This document shows, one piece after another, positions 36,290-47,458 of a stretch of 64,000 nt of DNA. This DNA is from Rhodotorula mucilaginosa (Eukaryota; Basidiomycota; Microbotryomycetes; Sporidiobolales; Sporidiobolaceae): NCBI GenBank assembly GCA_034406715.1, contig CP137866.1, positions 1,488,001 through 1,552,000 of the forward strand, in the 5' to 3' direction. The notes under the pieces were generated by a model, which did no database searches, was not told where the DNA came from, and was given only the letters and a program-made list of their open reading frames with translations. A program made the position numbers and the translations under genes. Position 1 is the first letter of the stretch; each line of letters begins with the position of its first letter.

Positions 36290-37875
36290 ATGTCGACTCG
36301 ACCGCTCGACTCGGCCGCCGCTCTCGATCCGGACCGGCATTTCACCCTCCAGGACGCCCGAAACGCGTACGCCCTCGCCGACCAGCCGACGCACCTCGGA
36401 CGGCAAGTCAAGCATGCCCTCGGCGTGATCGAAACAGCGCTCGATCGGTACAGGTGCGCGTGCCCTCTCCTCTCTTCCCCTCACCGATCCGGCTCCTGCA
36501 GTTCTGTCGTCTTCGGCCCTTGCGCTGATGATACGGAGTGGACAGCCTCGATCAACTCGCATTGAGCTTCAACGGAGGCAAGGACTGTAAGCTAGTCCCG
36601 CCCGGTCCTGCAGTCGACGTTCGGCGCGGCGATTCCTTCGCTCAGGGCACCACATCGCCGCGGTCCGCTGCTGACAAAGATTGCGATTGCGGCAGGCACC
36701 GTCCTCGTACACCTTCTTGCTGCGGCCGTCCTCGTACGAAGCTCAAGAACGGCTCCGAACGGCGTGGACCCCCGGGAGATCGATCCGCCACCAGCCTCCT
36801 CCACCGCAGCCAGAGACCTGTCCACCTTGCCGCGGATTCTCGCCGTCTATGTCCGCTGCGTCTCCCCCTTCCCGCAAGTCGAAGCGTTCGTCACCCTCTG
36901 CGCGAGGTGGTACCACCTCGAACTCGACGCCGTCGAAGGAGGCATGAAAGAGGCGCTCCAAACTTACCTCGATCGGCGGCGAACGCTCGCCGCAGCTCGC
37001 TCGACCGTTACCCGCCGGAGACGCTCTTCTGATGGCACTCCTGAACCAACAACGAACGGCAAGGCATCTGGCGAGGAGACTCCTGGCGAAGGCGAGGAGG
37101 AGGAGGAGCAGATCAAGGCGATCATGGTCGGGACGCGGAGAACCGACCCTCACGGCGCGACGTTGACGCCGTTCGTCCCGACCGACCCGAGTTGGCCCGA
37201 CTTTATGCGCGTCCACCCGATCCTCGACTGGAGCTACAAGGACGTGTGGGACTTTTTGCGGCATCCGGACTTGACCCTCGGAGCGGGTCAGCCGGCGGTC
37301 AAGAAGAATGGGGCCGGGGCCGGGGCCGGGGCGGTGGTCGCCGAGGCAGCACAGGGGCGGAGGAGGACAGCGCTGGAGTGGTGTGAACTGTATGATTATG
37401 GGTGCGTGCTCCCCCGATCGCTTTCCTCAGGACAGTTTGGAGGTTGACGCGTTTCACCGCTCGCAGCTACACCTCGCTCGGCTCGACCTACAACACGTTC
37501 CCGAACCCGCTCCTGCGTTCGACCGCGTCCGGTACGCTCGTCGACGGTGGAGCCGATACTCTGCCACTGGGCGGGTGGCGACCTGCATGGGAACTCGAAG
37601 ACGAAGAGGCAGAACGTGCCGGTCGGTGAGTCGCGCGCACACGCAAACGCACGGTATCCCCACTCGTTGCTGACGGATTATTGGACATCAGGGATCCCAA
37701 TCTCGCGCATGTCGTTGGTCGGTCGGCAAAATCGCCCCTTCGGCCGGACGAGCTCGCATCTCGCGCCGCGACGAACGGCGGCAGCGATGCCGCATTCGCC
37801 CGCCCCAGTTTCGAGGACCCGGATCTGCCGATCGGGAGCTGTCCAAACAGCCGAGCTGCCAGTCCAGAAGTGTGA
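36290..37875 (+). CDS. FAD1: FAD synthase (FMN adenylyltransferase, PAPS-reductase fold)
   Basis: Makes FAD from FMN and ATP. Exons 36290-36453, 36546-36586, 36696-37401, 37467-37625 and 37692-37875. Motifs of the Fad1 family are present: the ATP loop [18 protein letters not shown] (assembled over two introns), the [15 protein letters not shown] block, [19 protein letters not shown] and [14 protein letters not shown], then [19 protein letters not shown] Glu-rich insertion (EGEEEEEQ) and a Gly/Ala repeat are lineage additions. At 37626 a GTGAGT donor overlaps the in-frame TGA at 37627-37629. Without that last splice the protein ends at RAGR (357 residues); with it, 61 further residues follow (417 in all). 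The conserved enzyme is complete either way. The splice is favoured because donor, TGCTGAC branch point, CATCAG acceptor and phase all fit. Confidence 0.9.
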
Positions 37876-38105
37876 ACATAGACATCTGAAAAGTGATATA
37901 TTCCCCCGCACGCCGGAGCATGACCAGTAGACGAAGACCCGAGTATCTCCTTTTGCAAAAGAAGTGCGTTCATTGTTGCCATCAAGCATCTCGTACAGAC
38001 CGCCAGATTGGCGCGGGCATATACAGAGAACAGCGAGTATTGCAGGGAACTACTTGACTTTGTACGAAACGGGAGAAAGAAACAGTGTCGAACAGTCTCG
38101 ACTTC

Positions 38106-41100
38106 TCAAGCCAGGGTAAGCTTGACGGTGACGATCTGGAAGGCCCGCATGCGCGGCAGGTCGATATTGAAGGTGCTGCTGGCGGAGCCAGAGACGCTCT
38201 GGTCGGAGACGGTGAGGTCTTCGACTTTGCGCTCGAGGATCTGCAGGAGACATCGTCAGAATGTGCCCTTTCTCGGACGTAGAGAAGATGGACGCACGTC
38301 AACAAGCTCGGCGCTCGCAATCTTGCGGCCCTCGGGGATGGTCGCTGCGATCTTAGCCTTGGCCGCGCCTCCGTACGCCTCGTACAGACGCAGGATAACC
38401 GTCTCGTGCTTCGAGCGGGCCGAAAAGTCGTCCTCCTCGCCACGCTTGACCGTGTCGAGGACCACGTTGCGAGCGCCGACCACGCTGAATGGGCCCTGAC
38501 CGTGGCGGTCGTCCCTCGACTTGATGAGCTCCGACTCGGTCAGGGCGAGAGAAGGAAGTCGGCGAAGGTGTAGCGGGTAGTTGAACATGCGCGCGACGGC
38601 CGGCACGTCCGATTCGGCGAACGAGCCGCGGTGAGGCAGGACGGCAAAGGAGAAATGGTGAGCGCCCTGGTCCTGCTCGTCATCGGGCAGAGTCGACGCG
38701 CGCAGAAGCGAAAGTCGCAGCGTGCTGTTCTCGCATGCGTGGCCGTACTTGCTGTCGTTGAGCAACGCAACGCCGTAGCCGAACTCGGAGACGTCTGCGA
38801 AGCGATGACCGCAGACTTCGAATTGCGCTCGGTGCCAAGTCGTGTTGCGGTGCGTCGGCCGCTGGATGAATCCGAACTGATTCTCGTACGTGCTGTTCGC
38901 GGACAAATTCATGTCAGCTGCGACGAGGCGATAGAAGGCATGTCTGACTCACCAAACGTTGCCGGTCGGAGTGATGGCGAGCGGGATCTCCCACTTCAAG
39001 AACCTGGAGGATGATCACGTCAGTTCCAGCTCAGAGGTCCAGCAGAGCTTTGGCCACTGACCTGTGCCGCTCATGCCAGTCGACCTGCACGTCAAACTTG
39101 ATCAGGCTCAGGGCGCTCTGCTTCGTAGACGGGGCAGTTGCATTGAGCGAAATGGTGGCCTGATCAACGCAGAAGATCGGTCAGCAAAAGGATGAGTTCG
39201 GTATACGCTTCCAGAACCGACCTTGACCACGCTCTTGCCAAAGTGGTACGTTGCGAGCACCGAGCTTCGCATCGGTCCGTCTTCGAGGACGCGCACGGAC
39301 GAGGCGTTGATGTCCGTTTTGGTCTCGAGGTGGAACAGGTCGACGTCCCATGCGTCCCAGTTGTTCGGACTGGTGAATCCTTAAGCGTCAGTGAGCGCTC
39401 TGAACGTGACATGACCCGCGCGCCGATGACTTACGTGTCCTGGAAGATGACAAAGCCGGCGTTCTTGTTTGGCAGGATGAGCTCGCGGTCGAGCTCGCGG
39501 TCAACGATGCTCGTGATGCGACCTTCCTTCGAGATGACGACATGCAGCTTGTCCGTCGAAAGCACATGGTCGGTACCAGCAAGACGGGCTGTCAGATTTC
39601 GAGCGAGTTTGTTAGTCCTGAAACCATTTTGTGCAGGATTGCCATCAAGGCCGCACCTCGCGCAGAAGAGCCACCACGCGACAGGCTCGTGTCATTGATG
39701 CTGACAGGTTCCGTGACGATCGTGCCGCCGGTCGTGTCAAAGAGGACGTACGCCTCCCCGTCGTGACTGCGCTGCAAAGCCGCGTCGTCGAGAGCGCGAG
39801 CGACAGACATCGGAACCTTGACGAGCTCGCGCCGGGGGAGTCCAAGGGTATCCAAGGCGACGAGGGAATCCAGTGCCTCCGGGTGAGACAGAGACTTCGA
39901 GTTCGGGACGAGAACGTTCAGAGCAGAGTCGAGCAAAGTGGCGCCCTTCTCTTGCACATCGGCGTAAATCTGTCGAGGGGAGTTTCACTCAGCCCGAGTC
40001 CAAAGAGAACATTTGCAGAGAGAGTCGACTGTACCTTCTCAGCATCGTCGTAGACCATGCCGATCGCGCTTCCGGGCAAGACGTCGTGGAACTGGCAAAG
40101 GAGCATGTCCTCCCAGAGCGAGTCGATCTCGTCTTTCGGGTACGAGTATGCCTTTTTGGCGTCGCTCTTGGAGCTGTACAGCGATGCGAGGGTAGCGACG
40201 AGTTCGAGATCGTGCAGGAGGACTTCGGTCTTGCGGTTGTGGCGCTTGATCGATCCGTGCGACGTGGCGGTACCGCGGTGGAGCTCAAGGTACAGCTCGG
40301 AGACCCTGAGTAGGTCCGGGAGGGTTCAGCAAATGCAGACACACGCGCGGCGTTCCGATCCAGGACTCACCAGACCGGGAGCTTCTCGCCCTTGTCAGTT
40401 TGCTTGAGCAGGTCGTCGTAGAACTGCTCGACCGTCGCACCCATGTGCACTTTCGGGATCTCGCCTCCTCCGATCTTGGTGTTGTTGGCCACGGCGCGGC
40501 ATCGACGCAGGTTCTCGAGCATGGGCGCGAGCGGACCGCCGCCGCCGTCACCGTTGCCGTAGGTCAGCAGGCCGGTCTGGGTCGACTGGAGCGATTTGTG
40601 ATTGCGCCAGGTGTTGAGCACGTCGTCGACAGAGGCTTGCGCAGTGTACTATCAGGCGTGAGAGGTCAGCGGTCTGCCTCGGTCCGCGAGAATCGCCAGG
40701 TCCTTACGGTGTTCTGCGGGCACATGTGGACGACGATTTGCGTCTGGTCCTGACCCTGCCACCGGAACGTCGTGTGCGGGAAATCGTTGAATTGCGACCA
40801 ACTCAGCCTAGGGGTAAGGAGGTCAGCTTTCAAGCTTGACTGCTCAGGAAAGATCGAGGGAAACTGACTTTTGTGTGAAGAAAAAGTCGAGCCCGGCGAG
40901 ACGAGCGATCTGCGGCGACGCCGAGTTGTACCCGAACGAGTCCGGCAGCCAGAACACGCGGCAGTATTGTCCGAAGCGAGACTTGAAGTACCGCTGGCCG
41001 TACAAGAACTGCCGCGCGAGCGACTCGCCCGAGGGCAAGAGCTGGTCGGACTCGACCCACATGCCGCCGATGGGGAGGAACTGCCCGTCGACGACCTTGG

Positions 41101-42883
41101 CTTTCACCTTTTTGAAGAGTTGGGGATAGTCCTGCTCGAGCCACTTGAACTGCTGCGCCTGACTCGCGACGAAACGGTGCTCCGGGTAACGTTCCATCAA
41201 GTCGAGCTGAGTCGACCAAGACCTGAGCACGCAGCGGACAGCTTCAGCTCGTGCGCCGCGAACCACTTCAACGATACTCGTGATGAGGCCTACCGAGCAC
41301 TTTTCTGGCGAGTCACCGAGAAAGGCCACTGCCGCCGAGAAGCACGGCATCAGCATCTCGAGTCAAAGCGGTAGAGGCACTTGACATTAGCGAAGCTTAC
41401 CAGCCAAGCCGTATCGATCTGTGCCATCCAAGAGAGCTTTGTAAATGGTACGTCGATGAGTGCCGGACAGGAGGTGACCTCCCGAGACTCACGTGGCAGT
41501 TCCCGATTGCGTAGCTCGCTACGCCGTCCGCGACTGGATCTTTCCCATAGACCTTGTGCGCTTCCTTTTCCCATTCCGGTCCGCCAAAGACCTCGGCAGC
41601 GAGTTTGCGACTCGCGGCGATGGTCGAGAGGTCGTCGTAGCGGAAGACGTTCATGATGGCTTGACGGCGAGTCGAGAGAAGGTCAGCAGAACTTCTGGTG
41701 GCAACCGAGGAAGGAAGTCGACTCGGGACTCACCGTTGGCGACTTCGAAGCACTTGACACCGAGGGGAGACCGCTCCGGCAGCGACCGAGCGAGGTCTTT
41801 CAAAACCCTGCAGAGTTGCGCGGTCAGTCTCGGGGAACGTGGCTGTCTTGCCAAGACCGCGGTCATGAGCGCACCGGAAATCCCACAGCAAACGCCATGC
41901 CTCCATTCTCGGGACGACGAGGTCTGCACTCTCGAGCTGCGAGCACTCGAATGAAACATCAGCCGCCGAGATCCACCAGGTAGGGTGAACTGGGTGGAGG
42001 CGTCGTGGAGAGGGTGACTCGCAGTGTAGAACCGGTTCATGTCGGGCGGCGCATTCGTCTCGAAGAGTCCGTTGCCGAACATGGCATTGCACGAGACCTC
42101 GATGTAATCTGCGGGTGTGGCGAAAAGTGGTGAGCCTGCCTCCTCGACAAAAGGGGCCGAGAAGCACATTTTTGGCGAGCGAGAGAGAGAAACGCACACT
42201 TGTAGCCGCTCGCGCGCTTCTCCTTTGGCAAGATGAACTCGACGCGGCGATCGATGCCGCCGCCGCCTGTGATGCCTTGGAGAGGGCACCCCTCGGTGTC
42301 AAAGATCATGGCTTCGCACGACGGATCAAACTCGAGTTGGACCCGTTCGACGTCGGCCCATTCCGCGGGGAGGTTCATCGTAACCCGAAACCAGTGGCTG
42401 AGCAGGGAGGAAGGGGATCAGTTGTGTGCAGGAAAAGCCGGTACGAAGACTCGCAACTGACTTTGTCCACGAGGGGCCGAGACGGAGACCTGTGGCGGCC
42501 GGTTTGAACGGTTTCCGGACCGCATCTTTGAACGGAACCTGGGTGTAGGGAGAGTATCAGCTGAACCCTCTGTGCGTGCAGATAGAGCCGCAAGAGGCGC
42601 GATGCGGACCTTTTCGCGGCCAGGGCAGCTCCAGTACTCGAGCTGGATGTGCTTCTTGTCGTCGATGCGGTGCTCGAAGAGGACGTTCCTGATGTTGGGA
42701 TAGTTTCCGCCTTCAAAGTTGTCGAGCCGGCCTACAAGGAAAGGAGAGAGGGTCAGCATGCGGTGTGACCGAAGTGGGGCAAGGCGACAGACCGAGAGTC
42801 AACCCTCGGAAGTGCTGGGCGCGCGGACCCGTTTCGTTGAGCATCGGATACGCCACCTTGGCTGAATGCGTGGTGGCCGCCAT
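38106..42883 (-). CDS. AMS1: Vacuolar/cytosolic alpha-mannosidase, glycoside hydrolase family 38
   Basis: Trims mannose from free oligosaccharides and glycoprotein remnants; Ams1 reaches the vacuole by selective autophagy in yeast. It starts MAATTHSAKVAYPMLN, followed by the Ams1-type N-terminal beta domain (GRLDNFEGGNYPNIRNVLFE, FRVTMNLPAEWADVE). The zinc/catalytic region is built across three exons: GNCH, then an 18-nt exon IDTAWL (41401-41418), then WPFSVTRQK. The nucleophile Asp is in WLPDSFGYNSASPQIA, and other motifs are QFKWLEQDYPQLF, LPIGGMWVESDQLLPSGE and CQFHDVLPGSAIGMVYDD. The protein ends LPRMRAFQIVTVKLTLA. There are many introns, and the first donor (GTCTGT) is unusual. No signal peptide is visible, consistent with the Ams1 route. 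Confidence 0.93.
41401..41418 (-). other. AMS1: 18-nt micro-exon of AMS1 (IDTAWL)
   Basis: Flanked upstream by an intron (donor GTGAGT, acceptor GGCACAG) and downstream by another (donor GTAAGC, acceptor GCGGCAG). It encodes six residues that complete the GH38 zinc motif HID-TAWLWP: the His is the last codon of the exon before, the Ile-Asp lie in the micro-exon, and WP opens the next exon. Frame is 0 on both sides, so skipping would remove exactly six residues including the metal-binding Asp. Confidence 0.85.
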
Positions 42884-43338
42884 AGCGGGTGCGTGCGAGG
42901 TGGGATCGGTTCCTAGCAGCGGATCGGGCGGGGCTGGCTGGCGGCGAGCGGGGTGATCTCAAGCGGCAGAGGTCGCGGTCGAGTCTGGTCGCGGGCGTAC
43001 GTACGGCTACTCTTGGGATGGATTCTCTGTGTCTCTGGCCTCGCAGCCCACGCGAGTACCTCGTTATGGAGTGAGAGCAGCTGCGATCTCTCCGAGGGGC
43101 GGACGCGATCGCACGAGGGGAGGCGTGACGAAGGGAGCTCCGCCTCGCGCCCTTCGACTCGCTCCTTCGACTCGCAGTGCCGCCGTGCAGAGACACGCGC
43201 TGTGACTCCAGAAAGCACGCGGAGACAGTGCAGCGACCGCGAGGACACGCGCCACTCGTCGATCTAGCACGCGCCCGAGTCTCTCTCTCCTGCTCCGCCT
43301 GCCTCGACCCGTCACCCGGAACCCGCCGCCGCTTCATC
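42884..43338. promoter_or_regulatory. Divergent promoter, AMS1 / SEC26
   Basis: About 455 bp between divergent start codons. Rich in CTC/GAG steps. No gene or clear motif recognised. Confidence 0.55.
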
Positions 43339-46300
43339 ATGGCCGACAAGACGCCGTGCTTCACGCTCGTCGCCGACGAAGGCGACCTCGGCTACCAGAC
43401 CCAGGACCTCCGCGCCGCCCTCGAGAAGGGCACCGACGACCTCAAGCTCGACACGTTGCGCCGGATCATCGTCTCGACCCTCAACGGGCAGCCGCACGTA
43501 CGTCCGAACGGTCTCCTGACCCGTCGTCGGAGGCAGCTTCGCGAGCACAGGTGACGCGTCATGCTCGTCCGACGCCGCCGTTGCTGACGGCCTTCGTGTT
43601 GCCCTTTCCCCCCCACCCCACTCCGATAAACTCGCGCGCAGCCCCAGCTGTTGATGCCCATCATCCAGTTCGTCCTGCCGAGCAAAAGCAAGCAGATCAA
43701 GAAGCTCCTTCAGTGCGTTTCACGGTTAGAAAGGGTCTCTTTCCTTGGCCAGATCGGCTGACCGCCCGCGGCGCACTTGCAGCTTTTACTGGGAGATCTG
43801 CCCGAAACTCGACGAGAATGGCAAGCTGAAGCAGGAGATGATCTTGGTCTGGTGAGTGTGCGGATGTGTGTGCCTGTCGGACCGACGCCTCTTGCTGACG
43901 GACGCTCAACCTGACCCCGCGCAGCAACGCCATCCGAAATGACCTCGTGAGCTCTCAGAGGAGCTTCAGCATCATCCCTCGCTCCCCAGTACTGATACCT
44001 CGTGTGCGCAGCAACACCCGAACGAGTACATCCGCGGCGCAACTCTCCGCTTCCTCCAGAAGATCCGCGAGCCGGAACTGCTCGAACCGTTGATTCCGAC
44101 GTGCCGATCCTGTCTCGTAAGCACTTTCAACTCGCCATGGACGACTGTGACAGCATCTAACCCATCCGTCCAATGAACGACGACAGGAACACCGCCATAG
44201 CTATGTCCGGAAAAACGCCGTCATGGCCGTCTTCCAGATCTACAAAAACTTTGACTACTTGATCCCGGACGCGCCGGAACTGATCCAGACTTTCATGGCG
44301 GCCGTGAGTGCCTGCCCGTGTTGTGATGTCGATGTTTCTGCTCGTGTATTGATCCCCCCGTCTCGGTCATCCGCAGGAATCGGACACGACCTCGCTCCGG
44401 AACGCGTTCGTCATGCTGCAGGCAGTCGCGCCGGCTCGTGCCGTCGAGTACTTCCTGTCTGTCTACGACCAGATCCCGAACTTGGACGAGATGATGCAGC
44501 TCTCGGTCATCGAGTTGATCCGGAAGGAGAGCAAGGCCGGCGGAAGCGGAGCGCAGGAGGGTTCGCTCAAGGTGAGCAGCTCGAATGAGCCCGCGCCCCT
44601 CAGAGCGCTCGCTGACACCGTTCCTGACCCCAAACGCAGGCGCGGTACATCAAGTGCATCTTTGAGCTGCTCAATTCGGGCAGTCACTCCGTCAAGTACG
44701 AAGCGGCGGCGACTCTGACGACTCTGACGCAAAACCCCGCTGCCGTCAAAGGTGCGTTTCCCCTGGCTTATGATCAAGCGCACCGTGTTCGGACAGCCTG
44801 ACTGACACGACTCTGTGCTCCTGTGCAGCCGCGGCCAGCTGCCTCATCTCGCTCGTCCTGTCGGAGCCGTCGAACAACGTCAAGATGATCGTCTTGACCA
44901 GGATCGCCTCCCTGCACGCCAAGCATGAGCACGTCCTCGACGAGCTCGTGATGGACATTCTTCGCGTCCTGACGAGCCCGGACATGGACGTCCGCAAGAA
45001 GGCGCTCGGGATCGCGATGGACATGGTCAGCGGCCGCAACGTCGAGGACGTGGTCGGGTTCCTCAAGAAGGAGTTGGCGCGGACGCTCGACCCCAACTTT
45101 GAAAAGGCGACCGAGTACCGGCAGCTCTTGATCCAGACCATCCACACTTGCGCGATCCGCCACTCCGAAGTGGCGTCCTCGGTCGTGCACGTCCTCATGG
45201 ACTTCCTCGGCGACGCGTCCAACTCGTCGGCGGTCGACGTGATCGCGTTCGTTCGCGAAGTCGTCGAAAAGTTCCCGAACCTGAGGGCCGGGATCGTCGA
45301 CAAGCTGCTCGAGACGTTCGCCGAGATCAAGAGCGGCAAGGTGTTCCGCGGCGCCATGTGGATCGTCGGTGAATACGTGTCGAGTCAGGAGGAGATCCAT
45401 GCTGCCATGCAGCAGATCCGCAAGGTCGTCGGCGAAGTCCCGATCCTGGCGTCCGAGCAGCGATTGCTCGACCAGGCCGAGCAGGAGGCGGCGGTGGCGC
45501 ACGCCGACGTCGCGAACGGCGATTCGTCGTTGGTCCAGAAGTCGGTGCCGGTCACGACGACGCGAGTACTCGCGGACGGCACGTACGCCACCGAGACTGC
45601 TTACTCATCCTCGGCGACCGCCGCCGCCTCGCTCGAGGCCGTCAAAGCCGCTGCAAAGCCGCCACTGCGAGCTCTAATCCTCGGCGGCGACTTTTACACC
45701 GCTACGGTGCTCGCGGCGACCCTCGTCAAGCTCGTCTCGCGGTTCAAGGAGCTCGCTCGCGAGACCAGCGGCGAGACTCGACCGCTGAACGAGCTGCGTG
45801 CCGAGTGCATGCTCATCATGACCTCGGTCATCCGGGTGGGCCAATCGCACTTTGCCAGCGTCCCGATCGACGAGGACGCCCAGGAGCGTATCCTCGCATG
45901 CTTGCAGTCGCTCGCCGAACTTGACAACCCTGCCGCCGGGCCGGACCGGGCTCGGGTCATCGAGGAGATCTTCCTGCGCGACACGCAGGCGGCGTACGCC
46001 AAGATGGTCGAGCACGAGGAGAAGAAGGCGCTCGAGAAGAAGAAGCGAGAGGACAAGGCGCAGGCTGTTCAAGCGGACGACCTGATCCAGTTCCGGCAGC
46101 TCGCGAAGAAGACGGCCGGCGCCGACGTCGACGAGTACGAACTCGACTTGACGAAGGCGACCGGCATTCAGGATGCAGCCAAGGACGACTTTGTCTCGAA
46201 GCTGCAGCGGGTGGTCCAACTCACGGGCTTCTCCGATCCCGTCTACGCCGAAGCCTATGTGCACGTGCAAGGCTTCGACATCCTCCTCGACGTGCTGATT

Positions 46301-47112
46301 GTCAACCAGACGAACGAGACGCTCCAGAACCTCACTTGCGAATTCGCCACCCTCGGTGACCTCAGGCTGCTCGAGCGACCAATCCCGTATACCCTCGGTC
46401 CGCAGAGCTTCCAGAGCGTCAAGGCTACTATCAAGGCGAGTCTTACTCTTGCATTGCCACTATAAGGCCGGCCGAATCTGACGACGCTAAAACGAACAGG
46501 TGTCTTCGACCGAAACGGGCGTCATTTTCGGCAACATCTTCTACGACGGCGCGGCAACCACCGACAGCCGCTGTGTCGTCCTGAACGACATCCACATCGA
46601 CATTCTCGACTACATCACCCCGGGCTACTGCAACGAGGCGCAGGTGAGCTCTTTCGGGCTGAGCTCCACTCCACTCGCAAAATTCCAGAGGCTGACGCCG
46701 TTCTGCGCAGTTCCGGAGCATGTGGACCGAGTTTGAGTGGGAGAACAAGGTCAACGTCAACACGAACCTTGACGACTTGCGAGCGTGTACGTACCGCAGC
46801 AGTGCAGATTCTCTCGGTCTGGGCCACGCGATGACTAACTCCGTTTCCCGGTGGGCAGACCTGCACCACATCATGGCTTCGACCAACATGGCATGCCTCA
46901 CTCCAGACGCGGCGCTCGAGGGCGACTGCGGCTTCCTCTCGGCCAACCTCTACGCGCGATCACTCTTTGGCGAGGACGCGCTCGCGAACCTGTCAATCGA
47001 AAAGCTCGCCGACGGCACCCTGCAGGGCCACGTCCGCATTCGCAGCAAGACTCAAGGCATCGCCCTCAGCTTGGGTGACCGGATCACCATCTCCCAAAAG
47101 ACTGCCGCGTAG
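43339..47112 (+). CDS. SEC26: Coatomer subunit beta (beta-COP)
   Basis: Scaffold subunit of the COPI coat that buds Golgi-to-ER vesicles. It begins [16 protein letters not shown] and shows the adaptin-like HEAT solenoid: [68 protein letters not shown] and [20 protein letters not shown]. The large exon (44829-46436) carries [14 protein letters not shown], a basic [14 protein letters not shown] linker and the appendage start ([20 protein letters not shown]). The C-terminal appendage continues through [11 protein letters not shown] and [12 protein letters not shown] to the end ISQKTAA. There are about ten introns, mostly in the first third and the last 0.6 kb. Complete, with no missing motif noticed. 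Confidence 0.95.
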
Positions 47113-47458
47113 ACGGACGCAGTGTCTTCCGGCCTTTCGCAAGCCGTCGGTCCCCTTTTTGGCTCGTAGTTTCCCCTCACGCTGTTTTTTTGTTCCTATT
47201 CTCCGTGTATACCTTACAGGTTGCAAACTACCGAGTGCTCAATCCTCTCTCGGTGCGGTCTAAGAGAGCGAAAAGTTGCCGGACGACGATGTGTCATGAC
47301 ATGGCCGCGAGCGAGCCAACCACTCTCTGTTCCTCGCGCTTGTCCGCCGTCAGAGGCGGCGCCTCTCAGCTCGCCTTGTGGGCACTTCTGTTCGTCTCGC
47401 AGTACCGGTCCGCTCTCCTCCCACGCAAACCCCTGCGATTCTGCGTCATCGCGAGGTG
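47113..47458. other. Intergenic spacer
   Basis: About 345 bp between SEC26 and the RING-finger gene (same strand). Contains a T7 run near 47184-47190. No gene seen. Confidence 0.5.

Noticed and set aside
36290-37875. FAD1 next to ILV2 (an FAD enzyme) as a functional cluster
   Set aside because: CCT5 and a CMD-like gene lie between them and housekeeping genes are not clustered by pathway here; coincidence is the simpler view.
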